A DNA stretch of 64,000 nt from Mycetocola spongiae. Lineage in GTDB: Bacteria > Actinomycetota > Actinomycetes > Actinomycetales > Microbacteriaceae. The position numbers were made by a program, and so were the translations under genes. The DNA lies in contig NZ_CP080203.1 in NCBI RefSeq assembly GCF_020424085.1, positions 62,001-126,000 of the forward strand, in the 5' to 3' direction. The notes under the pieces were generated by a model. It searched no databases, was not told the DNA's origin, and saw nothing but the letters and a program-made list of their open reading frames with translations. This document shows positions 26,289 through 35,509 of the stretch, one piece after another; position 1 is the first letter of the stretch, and every line of letters starts with the position of its first letter.

Positions 26289-28142
26289 GTGCGCTTTGTA
26301 CTTGCCATTGCCTCGCTGGTGCTGGCCGCCGCGATGATTGTGCTGGGTATCGCTCAGCGAACCGTTTTGCTGGGCCCCGATGTCAGGACCCTGGAGTCCT
26401 CGCAATCGGCCGGCGAGCCCTATACCGTGATCGGTGGCTCCGCCCTCACCTCCCAGCCCGGCAATCAAACCATCACCGTGGCCGGCGAGGACGGCCAGAA
26501 CGTCTCGATCATGTACGGCCGCACGGCCGATGTGGACGCCTGGCTGGGCACGTCTCCTTTTAATCAGCTCACGCTAAATAAGGAGGGCGATAGCCTCTCC
26601 TCGCAGAGCAAAACACTCGAGGCTAGCCCCGAGATTCCCGCGTCGGTGCGCCCCGAGGGCGTGGACGCCGCGGCCTGGGCCAATCCCGCGGGCTCCGATC
26701 TCTGGCTCGGCGAGATGACCGAGACCGGCGCCACGTTTATGACGGTTTCGGTGCCGGAGGATATGAGTGTGCTGATCGCGAGCAACGGCGTGGACCCCGC
26801 GCCCGCCACCGTCAGCGTGTCCTGGCCGCTGGATAACTCCACGCCCTGGGCCGATCCCCTGATCATCGGCGGACTGATCCTGCTGCTCCTGGGCATCATC
26901 CTGTACCTGCTGGGTATCCGCCATATGCGTAAGGCCCGCGGCCCGCGCCGCAAGTCCCTCGCCCCGCTTCCCGAGGAGGAGAGCAGCGTGAAGCTTCCGC
27001 GTGCCCCGAAATATCGTCCCGAGGGTGGGGCGGCCCCCAAGCGCCGCTTTGGCAAACGCTCCCGCGTGGCCCTTCCCGTGGCCCTGGTGGGCGTCTTGGC
27101 CCTCGGCGGCTGCGCACCGCTGAGCGATGTTGCGGCGGGGGATTCCGCCGTGGCCCAGGCCGCCGGCAGCACCGCATCGCCCTCGGCCACGCCCACGCCG
27201 ATTCCCTCCGGCTCCGAGGTACCCCTGAACGAGCTGCCCTCGCCCGTGGTCACCGTGCCGCAGGCCGAGCGCATCGTGGCCAAGGTCTCCGTGACCACCC
27301 ATAGCGCCGATAGCGATCTGGACCTGGACAAGCTGCGCACGCGCTTTGCCGGTCCCGCGCTGACCGAGCGCGAGGTGAGCTATAAGATTCGGGCCACCAA
27401 GCCCGAGCTGGCCGCCGCCACCCCGGTTCCCGGTTCCCCCGTGAAGCTCACGCTGCCGCAGGCCACCGATGCCTGGCCGCGCACGGTCCTCACGATCGTT
27501 CACGATAAGGACGATCCCTCGCTGGCCCCCACCGCCCTGACCCTCGTGCAGGAGAGCCCGCGCGCCAATTATCTGGTGCACTATGCCACGCGGCTGGAGC
27601 CCAGCGTGACCATCCCCGATCTGGCCCCGGCCACGATCGGTGCGGCACTCGTGGCCCCCGATTCGCAGTTCCTGAAGATGGCGCCCGACGCCCTGGGCAA
27701 TGCCTATGGCGATATCCTCACCAACGGCGAAAACAGCGAGTTCTTCTCGATGTTTAAGGCCGAGGGCGATACCCTGCGCGCCCAGATCGCGAAGTTCCGT
27801 GAGGACGTGAACGCCTCGCTCGCCGATAAGGCCGCCACCGCCGAGTTCACCTCGGCCCCCGGCAGCGGCCGGCCCATCGCCCTCGCCAGCAATGACTCGG
27901 GCGCCGTGGTCTCGGTGAGCCTGAAGGACCTGGTGAAGGTCACGCCCTCGAACGCCGATGCCAAGGTGAAGCCCAGCGGCGAGACCGTGGCCGCGCTGCT
28001 CGGCGCCACCGAGACCGCCAAGCCGCTGCTGACCACCTATGAGGATCAGCTGTTGTTTTATGTACCCGCCAAGGACAGCGACGAGCAGATCGTCCTCCTT
28101 GGCTTTAGCCAGGCCCTGATCGGAGCGGAAGAAGTACAGTGA
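26289..28142 (+). CDS. large multi-segment membrane protein, unknown function
   Basis: 617 residues from GTG 26289 behind GGAGGAG. Hydrophobic segments lie at about 3-25, 191-212 and 258-276. The first and second flank an extracytoplasmic domain of about 165 residues. The third ends in VLALGGCAP (Cys275), which looks like a lipoprotein signal placed inside the chain, followed by a Ser/Thr/Pro linker and a 320-residue C-terminal domain. The internal Lys/Arg-rich stretch between helices two and three is cytoplasmic. I do not recognise the family. Its stop overlaps the GTG of the thioredoxin-like gene by 4 nt, so the two are probably made together. Confidence 0.75.
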   Translation: MRFVLAIASLVLAAAMIVLGIAQRTVLLGPDVRTLESSQSAGEPYTVIGGSALTSQPGNQTITVAGEDGQNVSIMYGRTADVDAWLGTSPFNQLTLNKEGDSLSSQSKTLEASPEIPASVRPEGVDAAAWANPAGSDLWLGEMTETGATFMTVSVPEDMSVLIASNGVDPAPATVSVSWPLDNSTPWADPLIIGGLILLLLGIILYLLGIRHMRKARGPRRKSLAPLPEEESSVKLPRAPKYRPEGGAAPKRRFGKRSRVALPVALVGVLALGGCAPLSDVAAGDSAVAQAAGSTASPSATPTPIPSGSEVPLNELPSPVVTVPQAERIVAKVSVTTHSADSDLDLDKLRTRFAGPALTEREVSYKIRATKPELAAATPVPGSPVKLTLPQATDAWPRTVLTIVHDKDDPSLAPTALTLVQESPRANYLVHYATRLEPSVTIPDLAPATIGAALVAPDSQFLKMAPDALGNAYGDILTNGENSEFFSMFKAEGDTLRAQIAKFREDVNASLADKAATAEFTSAPGSGRPIALASNDSGAVVSVSLKDLVKVTPSNADAKVKPSGETVAALLGATETAKPLLTTYEDQLLFYVPAKDSDEQIVLLGFSQALIGAEEVQ

Positions 28143-29113
28143 CCGGATTTGATGCAAACCCGTCCAGCCTGAGGGGAGCGGTGGATCTGTCCTCGCTCGT
28201 TCGCGGGCATGAGCAGGCTGCGGCCGCCGCCGCGGGCCGTCCCGCGGGTGCCCCCGCCGCCGCGCAGGGCGCACCCGGTGCGCCGGTGGCCGTTCCCGGC
28301 CTCGCGTTCCAGGCCACGGATGCCGCGTTTAACGACGTGGTGGAGATCTCCACCAAGCTGCCCGTGGTGGTGCTGATCTGGTCGCCGCGCAGTGCTCTCA
28401 GCGATGACATGCGGCTGCGGCTCGCCACGTTGATCGCCGAGCAGGCCGGCCGGCTGGTGCTGGCCACAGTGGACGGCGATGCCAACCCGCAGCTGGTCCA
28501 GGCCTTCCAGGCCCAGTCCGTGCCCACCGTGGCCGGGCTGGTGGGTGGCCGCCCGCTGCCGATGTTTGAGGGCGATCAGCCCGATGAGCAGATTCGCGAT
28601 ATCTTCTCCCAGCTCGTGGAGATCGCGGGCCAGTCGGGAGTGAACGGTGTGGCCGAGGTGGCCGATGCCGAGGAGGCCGCCGAGGCCGAGCCCGAGCCGC
28701 TTCCTCCGCTGCACCAGGAGGCCTTTGACGCAATTGAATCCGGGGATTTCCCGGTGGCGATCGCCGCCTATGAAAAGGCAATCCTGCAGAACCCGCACGA
28801 TACCGTGGCCCGCGCCGGGCTCGCCCAGGTGCGCCTGCTCGACCGCCTCTCGCACGGCACGCTGGAGGAGATCCGGGCGGCCGCCGCCGCGGGGCCCACC
28901 GATATTCCCGCGCAGCTTGCCGTGGCCGATCTGGATATTTCGGGCGGCCATGTGGACGATGCCTTTGGGCGTCTGCTGGACCTGTTCCCCGGGGCCGATG
29001 CCGAGGGCCGCACCGCCCTGCGCGAGCGCCTGGTGGAGTATTTTGACGTGGTGGGTATCGACGACCCCCGCGTGGTGCGCGCCCGCGCCCGCCTCACCAA
29101 CCTGCTGTTTTAG
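28139..29113 (+). CDS. thioredoxin-like/TPR protein (YbbN/CnoX-like)
   Basis: The 324-residue protein has a low-complexity N-terminus, a thioredoxin-fold domain (about residues 50-165) and a C-terminal TPR-like helical region (about 190-324). The usual WCGPC active site is replaced by WSPRSAL, so it has no redox cysteines; the following FQAQSVPTVAGLVGG keeps the cis-Pro loop. This plan matches the YbbN/CnoX group of holdase co-chaperones. It is coupled to the preceding membrane-protein gene and lies 15 nt before the cysteine desulfurase gene. Confidence 0.82.
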   Translation: MTGFDANPSSLRGAVDLSSLVRGHEQAAAAAAGRPAGAPAAAQGAPGAPVAVPGLAFQATDAAFNDVVEISTKLPVVVLIWSPRSALSDDMRLRLATLIAEQAGRLVLATVDGDANPQLVQAFQAQSVPTVAGLVGGRPLPMFEGDQPDEQIRDIFSQLVEIAGQSGVNGVAEVADAEEAAEAEPEPLPPLHQEAFDAIESGDFPVAIAAYEKAILQNPHDTVARAGLAQVRLLDRLSHGTLEEIRAAAAAGPTDIPAQLAVADLDISGGHVDDAFGRLLDLFPGADAEGRTALRERLVEYFDVVGIDDPRVVRARARLTNLLF

Positions 29114-29128
29114 GACGCGATACACACG

Positions 29129-30346
29129 ATGACGGTCTACCTCGACCATGCGGCCACCACCCCGATGCGCCCCGAGGCCGTGGCGGCACTGACCGCCGCG
29201 CTCGGGCGCGTGGGCAATCCGGCCTCGATTCACGGTCCGGGGCAGGCCGCGCGTCGGCTGCTGGAGGAATCCCGCGAGCTGATCGCCGGTACCCTCGGCT
29301 GCGATCCGATCGAGGTGGTGCTCACCTCGGGCGGCACCGAGGCGATTAACCTCGCCCTCAAGGGGCTGTACTGGCGGCGGAATGCCGAGCGCTCGCGTCC
29401 CGTGATCATCGCCCCCGGCGGCGAACACCACGCGACGCTGGACACCCTGGAATGGCTCGAGGCACACGAGGGTGCGCGCGTGCACTGGCTCGACCTGGAT
29501 CGCGACGGCCGGGTGGATCCCGCGCAGCTCTCCGCCGCGCTGGCCAAACACGAGGGCTCTGTCGCCGCCGTCACCTGCATCTGGGCCAATAACGAGGTGG
29601 GCACAATTCAGCCCATTGCCGAGCTCTCCCGGGTCTGTGTGGCCGCGGGTGTTCCCCTGCATGTGGACGCGGTGGCCGCCTATGGGCATGTGCCGGTGGA
29701 TTTTGCCGCGCTCCGCGCCGCTTCCGGTGCCACGGGCGATACCGGCCTGGTGGCCCTCAGTGTCTCGGCCCATAAAATCGGCGGAACCGTCGGGGCCGGT
29801 GCGCTGGTCCTCTCGCGCCGCGCGGGCGTGGAGCCGCTGCTGCACGGCGGCGGGCAGCAGCGCCAGGTGCGTTCGGGCACGCAGGATGTGGCTGGCGCGG
29901 CCGCGTTTGCCGCCGCCGCCCTCGCCACCGCGCGCGATCTTGACGCGGATGCCTCCCGGATCGCTCAGCTGCGCGATTATCTGGTGGCCGAGGTGCGGCG
30001 GCTGATCCCCGAGGCCGTCCTGAACGGGGCGCTCGGGGACGAGCGCATCGACGCAAACGCCCATTTTTGTTTCCCCGGCGCGCAGGGGGACTCCCTGCTG
30101 TTTCTGCTGGATATGGCCGGCGTGGCCGTGTCCACCGGCTCGGCCTGCCAGGCCGGAATCCCGGAGCCCTCGCATGTGCTGCGCGCGATGGGGCGCAGCG
30201 AGGAGGAGGCCCGCAGCGCGCTGCGGGTAAGCCTCGGGCGCGGGACCACCCGCGCCGAGATCGACGCGCTCCTCTCCGCGCTTCCCGCGGCCTATGCCTC
30301 GGCCTCGCGGGCCGGGCTGTCCAACCGGGACGTGATCGAGGGTTAG
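29129..30346 (+). CDS. cysteine desulfurase (NifS/IscS family)
   Basis: The 405-residue PLP enzyme takes sulfur from cysteine as an enzyme-bound persulfide. The N-terminal YLDHAATTPMRPEA is typical; the Schiff-base Lys216 is in SVSAHKIGG; the catalytic Cys340 is in STGSACQAG. It is class I (IscS/NifS) by its loop length. The next gene is mnmA, which needs persulfide sulfur for tRNA 2-thiolation, so I infer that this desulfurase feeds it. No iscU is nearby. Confidence 0.93.
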   Translation: MTVYLDHAATTPMRPEAVAALTAALGRVGNPASIHGPGQAARRLLEESRELIAGTLGCDPIEVVLTSGGTEAINLALKGLYWRRNAERSRPVIIAPGGEHHATLDTLEWLEAHEGARVHWLDLDRDGRVDPAQLSAALAKHEGSVAAVTCIWANNEVGTIQPIAELSRVCVAAGVPLHVDAVAAYGHVPVDFAALRAASGATGDTGLVALSVSAHKIGGTVGAGALVLSRRAGVEPLLHGGGQQRQVRSGTQDVAGAAAFAAAALATARDLDADASRIAQLRDYLVAEVRRLIPEAVLNGALGDERIDANAHFCFPGAQGDSLLFLLDMAGVAVSTGSACQAGIPEPSHVLRAMGRSEEEARSALRVSLGRGTTRAEIDALLSALPAAYASASRAGLSNRDVIEG

Positions 30347-30381
30347 CCCCGCGCGCGGTTCGTGTCGCGGCGCAACCCGCG

Positions 30382-30396
30382 TAGACTGTCCGGGTG
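30382..30396 (+). promoter_or_regulatory. leaderless-type -10 and start of mnmA
   Basis: TAGACT (30382-30387) is followed by exactly 6 nt and the GTG start of mnmA. There is no Shine-Dalgarno sequence. The same TAGACTGTC string precedes ligA at the same distance. Confidence 0.6.
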
Positions 30397-31521
30397 AAGG
30401 TATTAGCAGCAATGAGTGGTGGCGTCGATTCCGCGGTGGCGGCGGCGCGCGCCGTAGAGGCCGGACACGAGGTCGTGGGTGTACACCTGGCGCTGAGTCG
30501 CATGCCCGGGACCCTGCGCACCGGTAGCCGCGGCTGTTGCACCATTGAAGACTCGATGGACGCCCAGCGCGCCTCCGATATCATCGGCATCCCCTATTAC
30601 GTCTGGGACTTCTCCGAGCGTTTTAAGCTCGATGTGGTGGACGATTTCATCGCCGAATATTCCGCGGGCCGCACCCCCAACCCGTGCATGCGCTGCAATG
30701 AGAAGATCAAATTTGCGGCGCTGCTGGAAAAGGCCCTGGACCTCGGCTTTGATGCCGTGTGCACCGGGCATTATGCGGCGATCCGCTTTGATGAGCTGGG
30801 AAACCGCGAGCTGCACCGCGCAAGCGCCTGGGCCAAGGACCAGTCCTATGTGCTGGGTGTCCTCACCCCCGAGCAGCTTGAACACTGCTATTTCCCCCTC
30901 GCCGATACCCCGTCCAAGGCGCTGGTGCGGGCCGAGGCCGAGGAGCGCGGGCTGAGCGTGGCCAATAAGCCCGATAGCCACGATATTTGTTTTATCCCCG
31001 ATGGTGATACCAAGGGCTGGCTGGCCGAGCGCGTGGGCACCCAGACCGGTGAGATCCGCGATCGTGAGGGCGCCGTGGTGGGCTCGCATGAGGGCGCCCA
31101 CGCCTATACGGTGGGGCAGCGCCGCGGCCTGCACCTGGGCACCCCCGCCCCGGATGGCCGCCCGCGCTTTGTGCTTGAGGTGCGCCCCAAGACCAACGAG
31201 GTGATCGTGGGGCCCAAGGAGGCCCTGGCCACCGCCGAGATCGCCGGTACCCGCTATACCTGGGCCGGGCTGGCCCCCGAGAACCCGGGCGAGAGCTTCG
31301 ACTGCGAGGTGCAGATCCGCGCCCATGCCGATCCGGTTCCCGCGGTGGCCCGCGTGGCCGATACCGCCGATGGCGGCACCGAGCTGCATATCATTCCCTC
31401 GGTATCGCTGGACGGTGTGGCCCCGGGCCAGACCGCCGTGGTGTACGTGGGTACGCGGGTGCTGGGCCAGTGCACCATCGATCGCACGGTCAGCGCGGTA
31501 CCCGTGGGCGCCCTGGGCTAG
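30394..31521 (+). CDS. mnmA: tRNA 2-thiouridylase MnmA
   Basis: The 375-residue enzyme adds sulfur to U34 of Lys, Glu and Gln tRNAs. It has the PP-loop [11 protein letters not shown] near the N-terminus, the catalytic Cys98 in [12 protein letters not shown], and Cys199 in [12 protein letters not shown] that forms the persulfide. The C-terminal barrel domains are complete. It follows the cysteine desulfurase by 47 nt, probably with its own leaderless promoter. Confidence 0.96.
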   Translation: MKVLAAMSGGVDSAVAAARAVEAGHEVVGVHLALSRMPGTLRTGSRGCCTIEDSMDAQRASDIIGIPYYVWDFSERFKLDVVDDFIAEYSAGRTPNPCMRCNEKIKFAALLEKALDLGFDAVCTGHYAAIRFDELGNRELHRASAWAKDQSYVLGVLTPEQLEHCYFPLADTPSKALVRAEAEERGLSVANKPDSHDICFIPDGDTKGWLAERVGTQTGEIRDREGAVVGSHEGAHAYTVGQRRGLHLGTPAPDGRPRFVLEVRPKTNEVIVGPKEALATAEIAGTRYTWAGLAPENPGESFDCEVQIRAHADPVPAVARVADTADGGTELHIIPSVSLDGVAPGQTAVVYVGTRVLGQCTIDRTVSAVPVGALG

Positions 31522-31542
31522 GCGCCCCGGCGCCCGTGCGAC

Positions 31543-31580
31543 GCGGGCCACACTCCGAGGAGTGTGGCCCGCGCCGTTTT
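31543..31580 (+). terminator. Rho-independent terminator of mnmA
   Basis: GCGGGCCACACTCC and GGAGTGTGGCCCGC are a perfect 14-bp stem with a 2-nt nominal loop, followed by GCCG and TTTT. Lies between mnmA and the convergent symporter gene. Confidence 0.9.
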
Positions 31581-31590
31581 CCGTGCGCGA

Positions 31591-33228
31591 TTAGCCCCGC
31601 GGCGCGGGATCGGCGGGCACGGTGCTGGCCTCCTCGGCGCCAAAGCCGGTGAGTGAGCGCACCTCCATCTCGGCGGCGATCCGCGGGTCCTCGGGGCGGC
31701 CGCCTCCCAGGAGCGTGGCCAGCCAGCCCAGCGCAAACCCGACCGGGATCGATACCAGGCCCGGATTGGTGAGCGGGAAGACCGCAAAATCGGCACCCGG
31801 GAAGATGGCCGTCTCGCTGCCCGAGACCAGGGGCGAGACCACGATCAGGCCCACCGCGCAGATCAGGCCGCCATACATGCTCCACAGCGCACCGCGGGTA
31901 TTAAACCGCTTCCAGAACAGCGAGTAGAGGATCGTGGGGAGATTGGCGCTGGCCGCCACGGCAAACGCCAGCGAGACCAAAAACGCCACGTTTTGATTCT
32001 GTACGCCCACGCCCCCGATCACGGCGAGCACGCCGATCACCACCACGGTATAGCGGGCCACCCGCACCTCGCGGGCGGGATCGGCGCGCCCGCGCTTCAC
32101 CACATTGGCGTAGATATCGTGGGCGAAGGACGCGGCGGCGGTGAGGGTCAGGCCGGCGACCACCGCGAGGATCGTGGCGAAGGCCACCGCGGAGATAAAC
32201 GCGAGCAGGACCGGGCCGCCGAGGGCAAGCGCGAGCAGCGGGGCCGCGGCGTTGACGCCGCCGGGGGCGGCGAGGATCTTCTCTCCACCCACGAGGGCCC
32301 CGGCGCCATAACCCAGCACGAGGGTGAAGAGATAAAACACCCCGATGATCACGATGGCCCAGACCACCGAGCGTCGCGCCTCGCGCGCGGTGGGCACGGT
32401 ATAAAAGCGCATCAGCACGTGGGGCAGGCCCGCGGTGCCCAGCACTAGAGCGAGGGCGAGCGAGAGGAAATCAAGCGGCTTCTGCCCGTATTGCAGGCCG
32501 GGGGAGAGGATCTTTTCGGCATGGGGGGAGTTCTGGACCGCGGCATCAAGCACTGCATTCAGGCTGAAACCGTGGGTCGCGAGGACCCAGACGGTCATCA
32601 CGGCCGCACCACCCACCAGCAGGATTGCCTTCACGATCTGCACCCAGGTGGTGCCCTTCATGCCGCCGAGCAGCACGTAGAGGATCATCAGGACCCCCAC
32701 GATCACGATCACGAGGGATTGCTGGCCGGGATCGGAGATGCCGAGCAGGAGCGAGACCAGCCCGCCCGCCCCGGCCATCTGGGCGAGCAGATAGAAAAAA
32801 CACACCGCGAGTGTGGTGAGTGCGGCGATCACGCGCACGGGCCGCTGCCGGAGCCGGAACGAGAGCACATCGGCCATCGTGAAGCGCCCGGTATTGCGCA
32901 TGAGCTCGGCCACCAGCAGCAGCGCCACCAGCCAGGCCACGAGGAAGCCGATGGAATAGAGGAAGCCGTCGTAGCCGTAGATGGCGATGGCCCCCACGAT
33001 GCCAAGGAACGAGGCCGCGGAGAGGTAGTCTCCCGAGATGGCGATGCCGTTTTGGTATCCGGTGAAGGAGCGGCCACCCGCATAAAAATCGGTGGCCGAG
33101 CGATTATTGCGGCTCGCCCGGATCACGATAAACAGGGTGACGGCGATGAACGCGGCGAAGATCGCGATATTTAGGACGGGATTATTTTCCGGGGTGCCGG
33201 ACGCGGCGGCGGCGAGGGTGGCGCTCAT
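31591..33228 (-). CDS. actP: ActP-type cation/acetate symporter
   Basis: The 545-residue sodium:solute symporter has about 13 membrane segments. It shows TDFYAGGRSFTGYQNGIAISGDYLSAASFLG and GYDGFLYSIGFLVAWLVALLLVAE, typical of the ActP acetate/propionate permeases, and GTAGLPHVLMRFYTVP, the ActP signature. Its start overlaps the stop of the DUF485 gene by 4 nt, the standard yjcH-actP pair. Short-chain monocarboxylates are the likely substrate, by family. Confidence 0.9.
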   Translation of the reverse strand: MSATLAAAASGTPENNPVLNIAIFAAFIAVTLFIVIRASRNNRSATDFYAGGRSFTGYQNGIAISGDYLSAASFLGIVGAIAIYGYDGFLYSIGFLVAWLVALLLVAELMRNTGRFTMADVLSFRLRQRPVRVIAALTTLAVCFFYLLAQMAGAGGLVSLLLGISDPGQQSLVIVIVGVLMILYVLLGGMKGTTWVQIVKAILLVGGAAVMTVWVLATHGFSLNAVLDAAVQNSPHAEKILSPGLQYGQKPLDFLSLALALVLGTAGLPHVLMRFYTVPTAREARRSVVWAIVIIGVFYLFTLVLGYGAGALVGGEKILAAPGGVNAAAPLLALALGGPVLLAFISAVAFATILAVVAGLTLTAAASFAHDIYANVVKRGRADPAREVRVARYTVVVIGVLAVIGGVGVQNQNVAFLVSLAFAVAASANLPTILYSLFWKRFNTRGALWSMYGGLICAVGLIVVSPLVSGSETAIFPGADFAVFPLTNPGLVSIPVGFALGWLATLLGGGRPEDPRIAAEMEVRSLTGFGAEEASTVPADPAPRG

Positions 33229-33563
33229 GCGCGGGCCTCCGCGTCGAGGTCCGCACGCAGGTTCCGCGCGAGTGGATCCAGGCGGCGATTGGCATAGACC
33301 ACATAGCCCGCGGTGATGCCAAAGGTGGAGACAAACTGGGCGAGACCCCAGAGCAAACCGATATTAAGATGGCCCCAGACGGATATGGCCATGAACGCGG
33401 GGGCCGATACCGCGCAGATGACATACGCAAGATACCAGACCAAAAAGGCCGCGGCCAGCGGGAAAATAAAGCGCCTCTGGCGGCGGCGCAGTAGCCGAAA
33501 CTCGGGCGAGGATGCCGCCCGGAGATAGTCGACGGATGGTACGGATGACACGGTTGGTTCCAT
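33225..33563 (-). CDS. DUF485 membrane protein (YjcH-like)
   Basis: The 112-residue protein has two hydrophobic segments (about 35-60 and 70-92), FIFPLAAAFLVWYLAYVI being typical of DUF485. It is almost always co-transcribed with actP and is thought to aid the symporter. ATG 33563 follows GGGGA. A symmetric GTCGCACAGC element lies about 36 bp upstream. Confidence 0.9.
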   Translation of the reverse strand: MEPTVSSVPSVDYLRAASSPEFRLLRRRQRRFIFPLAAAFLVWYLAYVICAVSAPAFMAISVWGHLNIGLLWGLAQFVSTFGITAGYVVYANRRLDPLARNLRADLDAEARA

Positions 33564-33579
33564 GATGTGGTCCCCTCAC

Positions 33580-33619
33580 TGTGCGACCCCGCGGGGTCGG
33601 TCGCACAGCGCTGTGCGAC
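33580..33619. promoter_or_regulatory. palindromic repeats upstream of DUF485-actP
   Basis: The octamer TGTGCGAC occurs at 33580-33587, inverted at 33600-33607, and direct again at 33612-33619. The last two form a perfect 20-bp palindrome GTCGCACAGCGCTGTGCGAC (33600-33619). The first two enclose CCCGCGGG. This looks like a multi-site operator for the acetate-uptake operon; the regulator is unknown. Confidence 0.5.
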
Positions 33620-33721
33620 GGGGTTTAGCATAGGGGAGAATTTCCCCACCGCCAATAGATTACGCACGTGATCAGGTATTTTAAGTGTCAACGGTGGTTA
33701 TGAAGCGGGGGTGCTCTTGCG

Positions 33722-33756
33722 GCGGGCGGCACCCGGGAGAACCGGATGCCGCCCGC
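33722..33756 (-). terminator. hairpin downstream of the sugar-porter gene
   Basis: GCGGGCGGCA and TGCCGCCCGC form a 10-bp stem with a partly paired loop, 12 nt after the stop of the MFS gene. No U-tract follows, so it is a weak candidate. Confidence 0.6.
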
Positions 33757-33767
33757 ATGATTCCGGG

Positions 33768-35231
33768 CTAGGCCCCGGCTCCGCCCGCGGTGCGGGCCGC
33801 GCCCTTGCGGGTGAAGAGCGTCTCCGCCTGCTCCAGGCTCAGTCCGTTAGTTTCCGGAATCTTAAACCAGACAAACAGCAGCGAGCCAAACGCAAAGAGC
33901 GCATACATGCCATAGGTGAGCGGGAGCGAGGCCGCGGCCATCGCGGGGAAGCTCACAGTGATCAGGAAGTTGGCGATCCACTGCGCCATCGCGGCCACAC
34001 CCAGCGCCTTGCCGCGGATCCGGCCCGGGAAGATCTCGCCCAGCAGCACCCAGACCAGCGGCCCCCAGCTCGCGGCAAAACAGACCACAAAGAGGTTCGC
34101 GGCGATCAGCGCGATCATGCCCCACGGGCCCTCGAGGTGCACCTCGCCGTTGATGGTGGTGGCGTTGGCAAAGGCCAGGGCCATCGTGCCCAGCGCGAGC
34201 GTCATGCCGATCGAACCTGTCAGCAGGATCGGGCGGCGGCCAATCCTGTCCACGAGGGAGATCGCCACGAGCGTCGCCACCACGTTGATGACCGAGGTGA
34301 TCACGCCGATCAGGAGCGAGTTATCCTCGCCGAAGCCCACGGCCTTCCAGAGCGTGGTGGAATAGTAGAAGATCACGTTAATGCCCACAAACTGCTGGAA
34401 CATCGACAGAATGATGCCGATCCAGACGATCGGCAGCAGCCGCCGGCCCCGGAAGAGCGAGGCCTTTTTAGAGGTGCGGTCCAGCTCGATGGCCTCATTG
34501 GCCTCGGTCACCGCGCTCTCGATATCCTTCGCGGGCCAGAGCGTCTCGAAGATCGCGCGGGCCTCGGGCTCGCGGCCGTGCATCAGCAGATAGCGCGGGG
34601 ACTCCGGCAGGCGCAGGGCGAGGACCCCGTAGATCAGGGCGGGAATCGCGCAGACCAGGAACATCCAGCGCCAGGCGTCGAGGCCAAACCAGAACGGTTC
34701 GGAGGCCCCTCCCGCACCCGTGGCCAGCGAGGCGTCCGAGAGCAGAGCGGCAAAAATACCGAGGGTGATCGCGAGCTGTTGCAGCGAGGCGAGCCGGCCC
34801 CGCTCGTATTTGGGCGCGATCTCGGCAATATAGGCCGGGGCCACGACCGAGGCGATACCGATGCCGAGTCCGCCGATCACGCGCCAGAGGATGAGATCCC
34901 ACGGGGCAAACGCAAACGCGGCGCCAAAGGAGGAGGCCAGGAAGAGCGCGGCGCCCAGCAGCATCGTGAAAATGCGCCCGCGGCGATCGGCGAGGCCGCC
35001 GGCGATATACGCGCCCGCGGCGCAACCCAGCAGGGCCGAGGCCACCGCAAAGCCGATCAGGCCATCCGAGAGCGCAAAATGCTGCTGCATTGCGTCCACG
35101 GCGCCGTTGACCACGGAGGAGTCAAAGCCAAAGAGGAAGCCTCCCACGGCGGCGGAGGCGGCCACGCCGATCACGCGGCGCTGGAGTTTTTTCTGGGCCG
35201 CACGATCGGCGGCGGTCACATGTTCTGACAC
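33768..35231 (-). CDS. sugar porter MFS transporter
   Basis: The 487-residue protein has 12 membrane segments and sugar-porter signatures: GFLFGFDSSVVNGA, GGLADRRGRI, RVIGGLGIGIASVVAPAYIAEIAP in the first half, and PETNGLSLEQAE at the end of the last helix. Motifs VPESPRYLL-like LPESPRYLLMHGR and QQFVGINVIFYYS also fit the xylose/inositol/glucose symporter family. Exact sugar unknown. Starts with GTG 35231 behind AGAGAAGAGA. Confidence 0.92.
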   Translation of the reverse strand: MSEHVTAADRAAQKKLQRRVIGVAASAAVGGFLFGFDSSVVNGAVDAMQQHFALSDGLIGFAVASALLGCAAGAYIAGGLADRRGRIFTMLLGAALFLASSFGAAFAFAPWDLILWRVIGGLGIGIASVVAPAYIAEIAPKYERGRLASLQQLAITLGIFAALLSDASLATGAGGASEPFWFGLDAWRWMFLVCAIPALIYGVLALRLPESPRYLLMHGREPEARAIFETLWPAKDIESAVTEANEAIELDRTSKKASLFRGRRLLPIVWIGIILSMFQQFVGINVIFYYSTTLWKAVGFGEDNSLLIGVITSVINVVATLVAISLVDRIGRRPILLTGSIGMTLALGTMALAFANATTINGEVHLEGPWGMIALIAANLFVVCFAASWGPLVWVLLGEIFPGRIRGKALGVAAMAQWIANFLITVSFPAMAAASLPLTYGMYALFAFGSLLFVWFKIPETNGLSLEQAETLFTRKGAARTAGGAGA

Positions 35232-35509
35232 GGGATCTCTTCTCTAAGAATGGATGTTGTACACCGTGTGGAGGGTGCGCACGATGTTCCGGCCGAGAGA
35301 GCGGTCGTTTCCGCGGTGGCTGTGCCACGCGCGATGCTGCAGTGTTCAATTTCCTCAACTAAGCCTAGTAGCCCGCGGGGTGAAGCGGTATCACATTCTC
35401 CGCGGCTCGCGAGCGGAGGCTGAGGGCGATTGCCGCCGGGATCATTTCCGTGGGCACCGTGTGGGGATACGCTCGGGGGAGCAGCGATCCCCGAAGCAAG
35501 GAGCCCAGC
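35232..35509. other. divergent intergenic region between MFS and hypothetical gene
   Basis: About 280 nt with no credible gene. It must carry the promoter of the leftward MFS gene and that of the rightward 35510 gene. I see no strong palindrome or repeat that would identify a sugar regulator. Confidence 0.5.

Noticed and set aside
33711-35228. 505-residue plus-strand ORF opposite the sugar porter
   Set aside because: It mirrors the MFS gene, whose motifs and membrane segments are clear. The antisense product is His/Gly/Arg-rich, typical of GC-rich shadow frames. The same holds for the 784-residue frame at 28058-30412 (minus).
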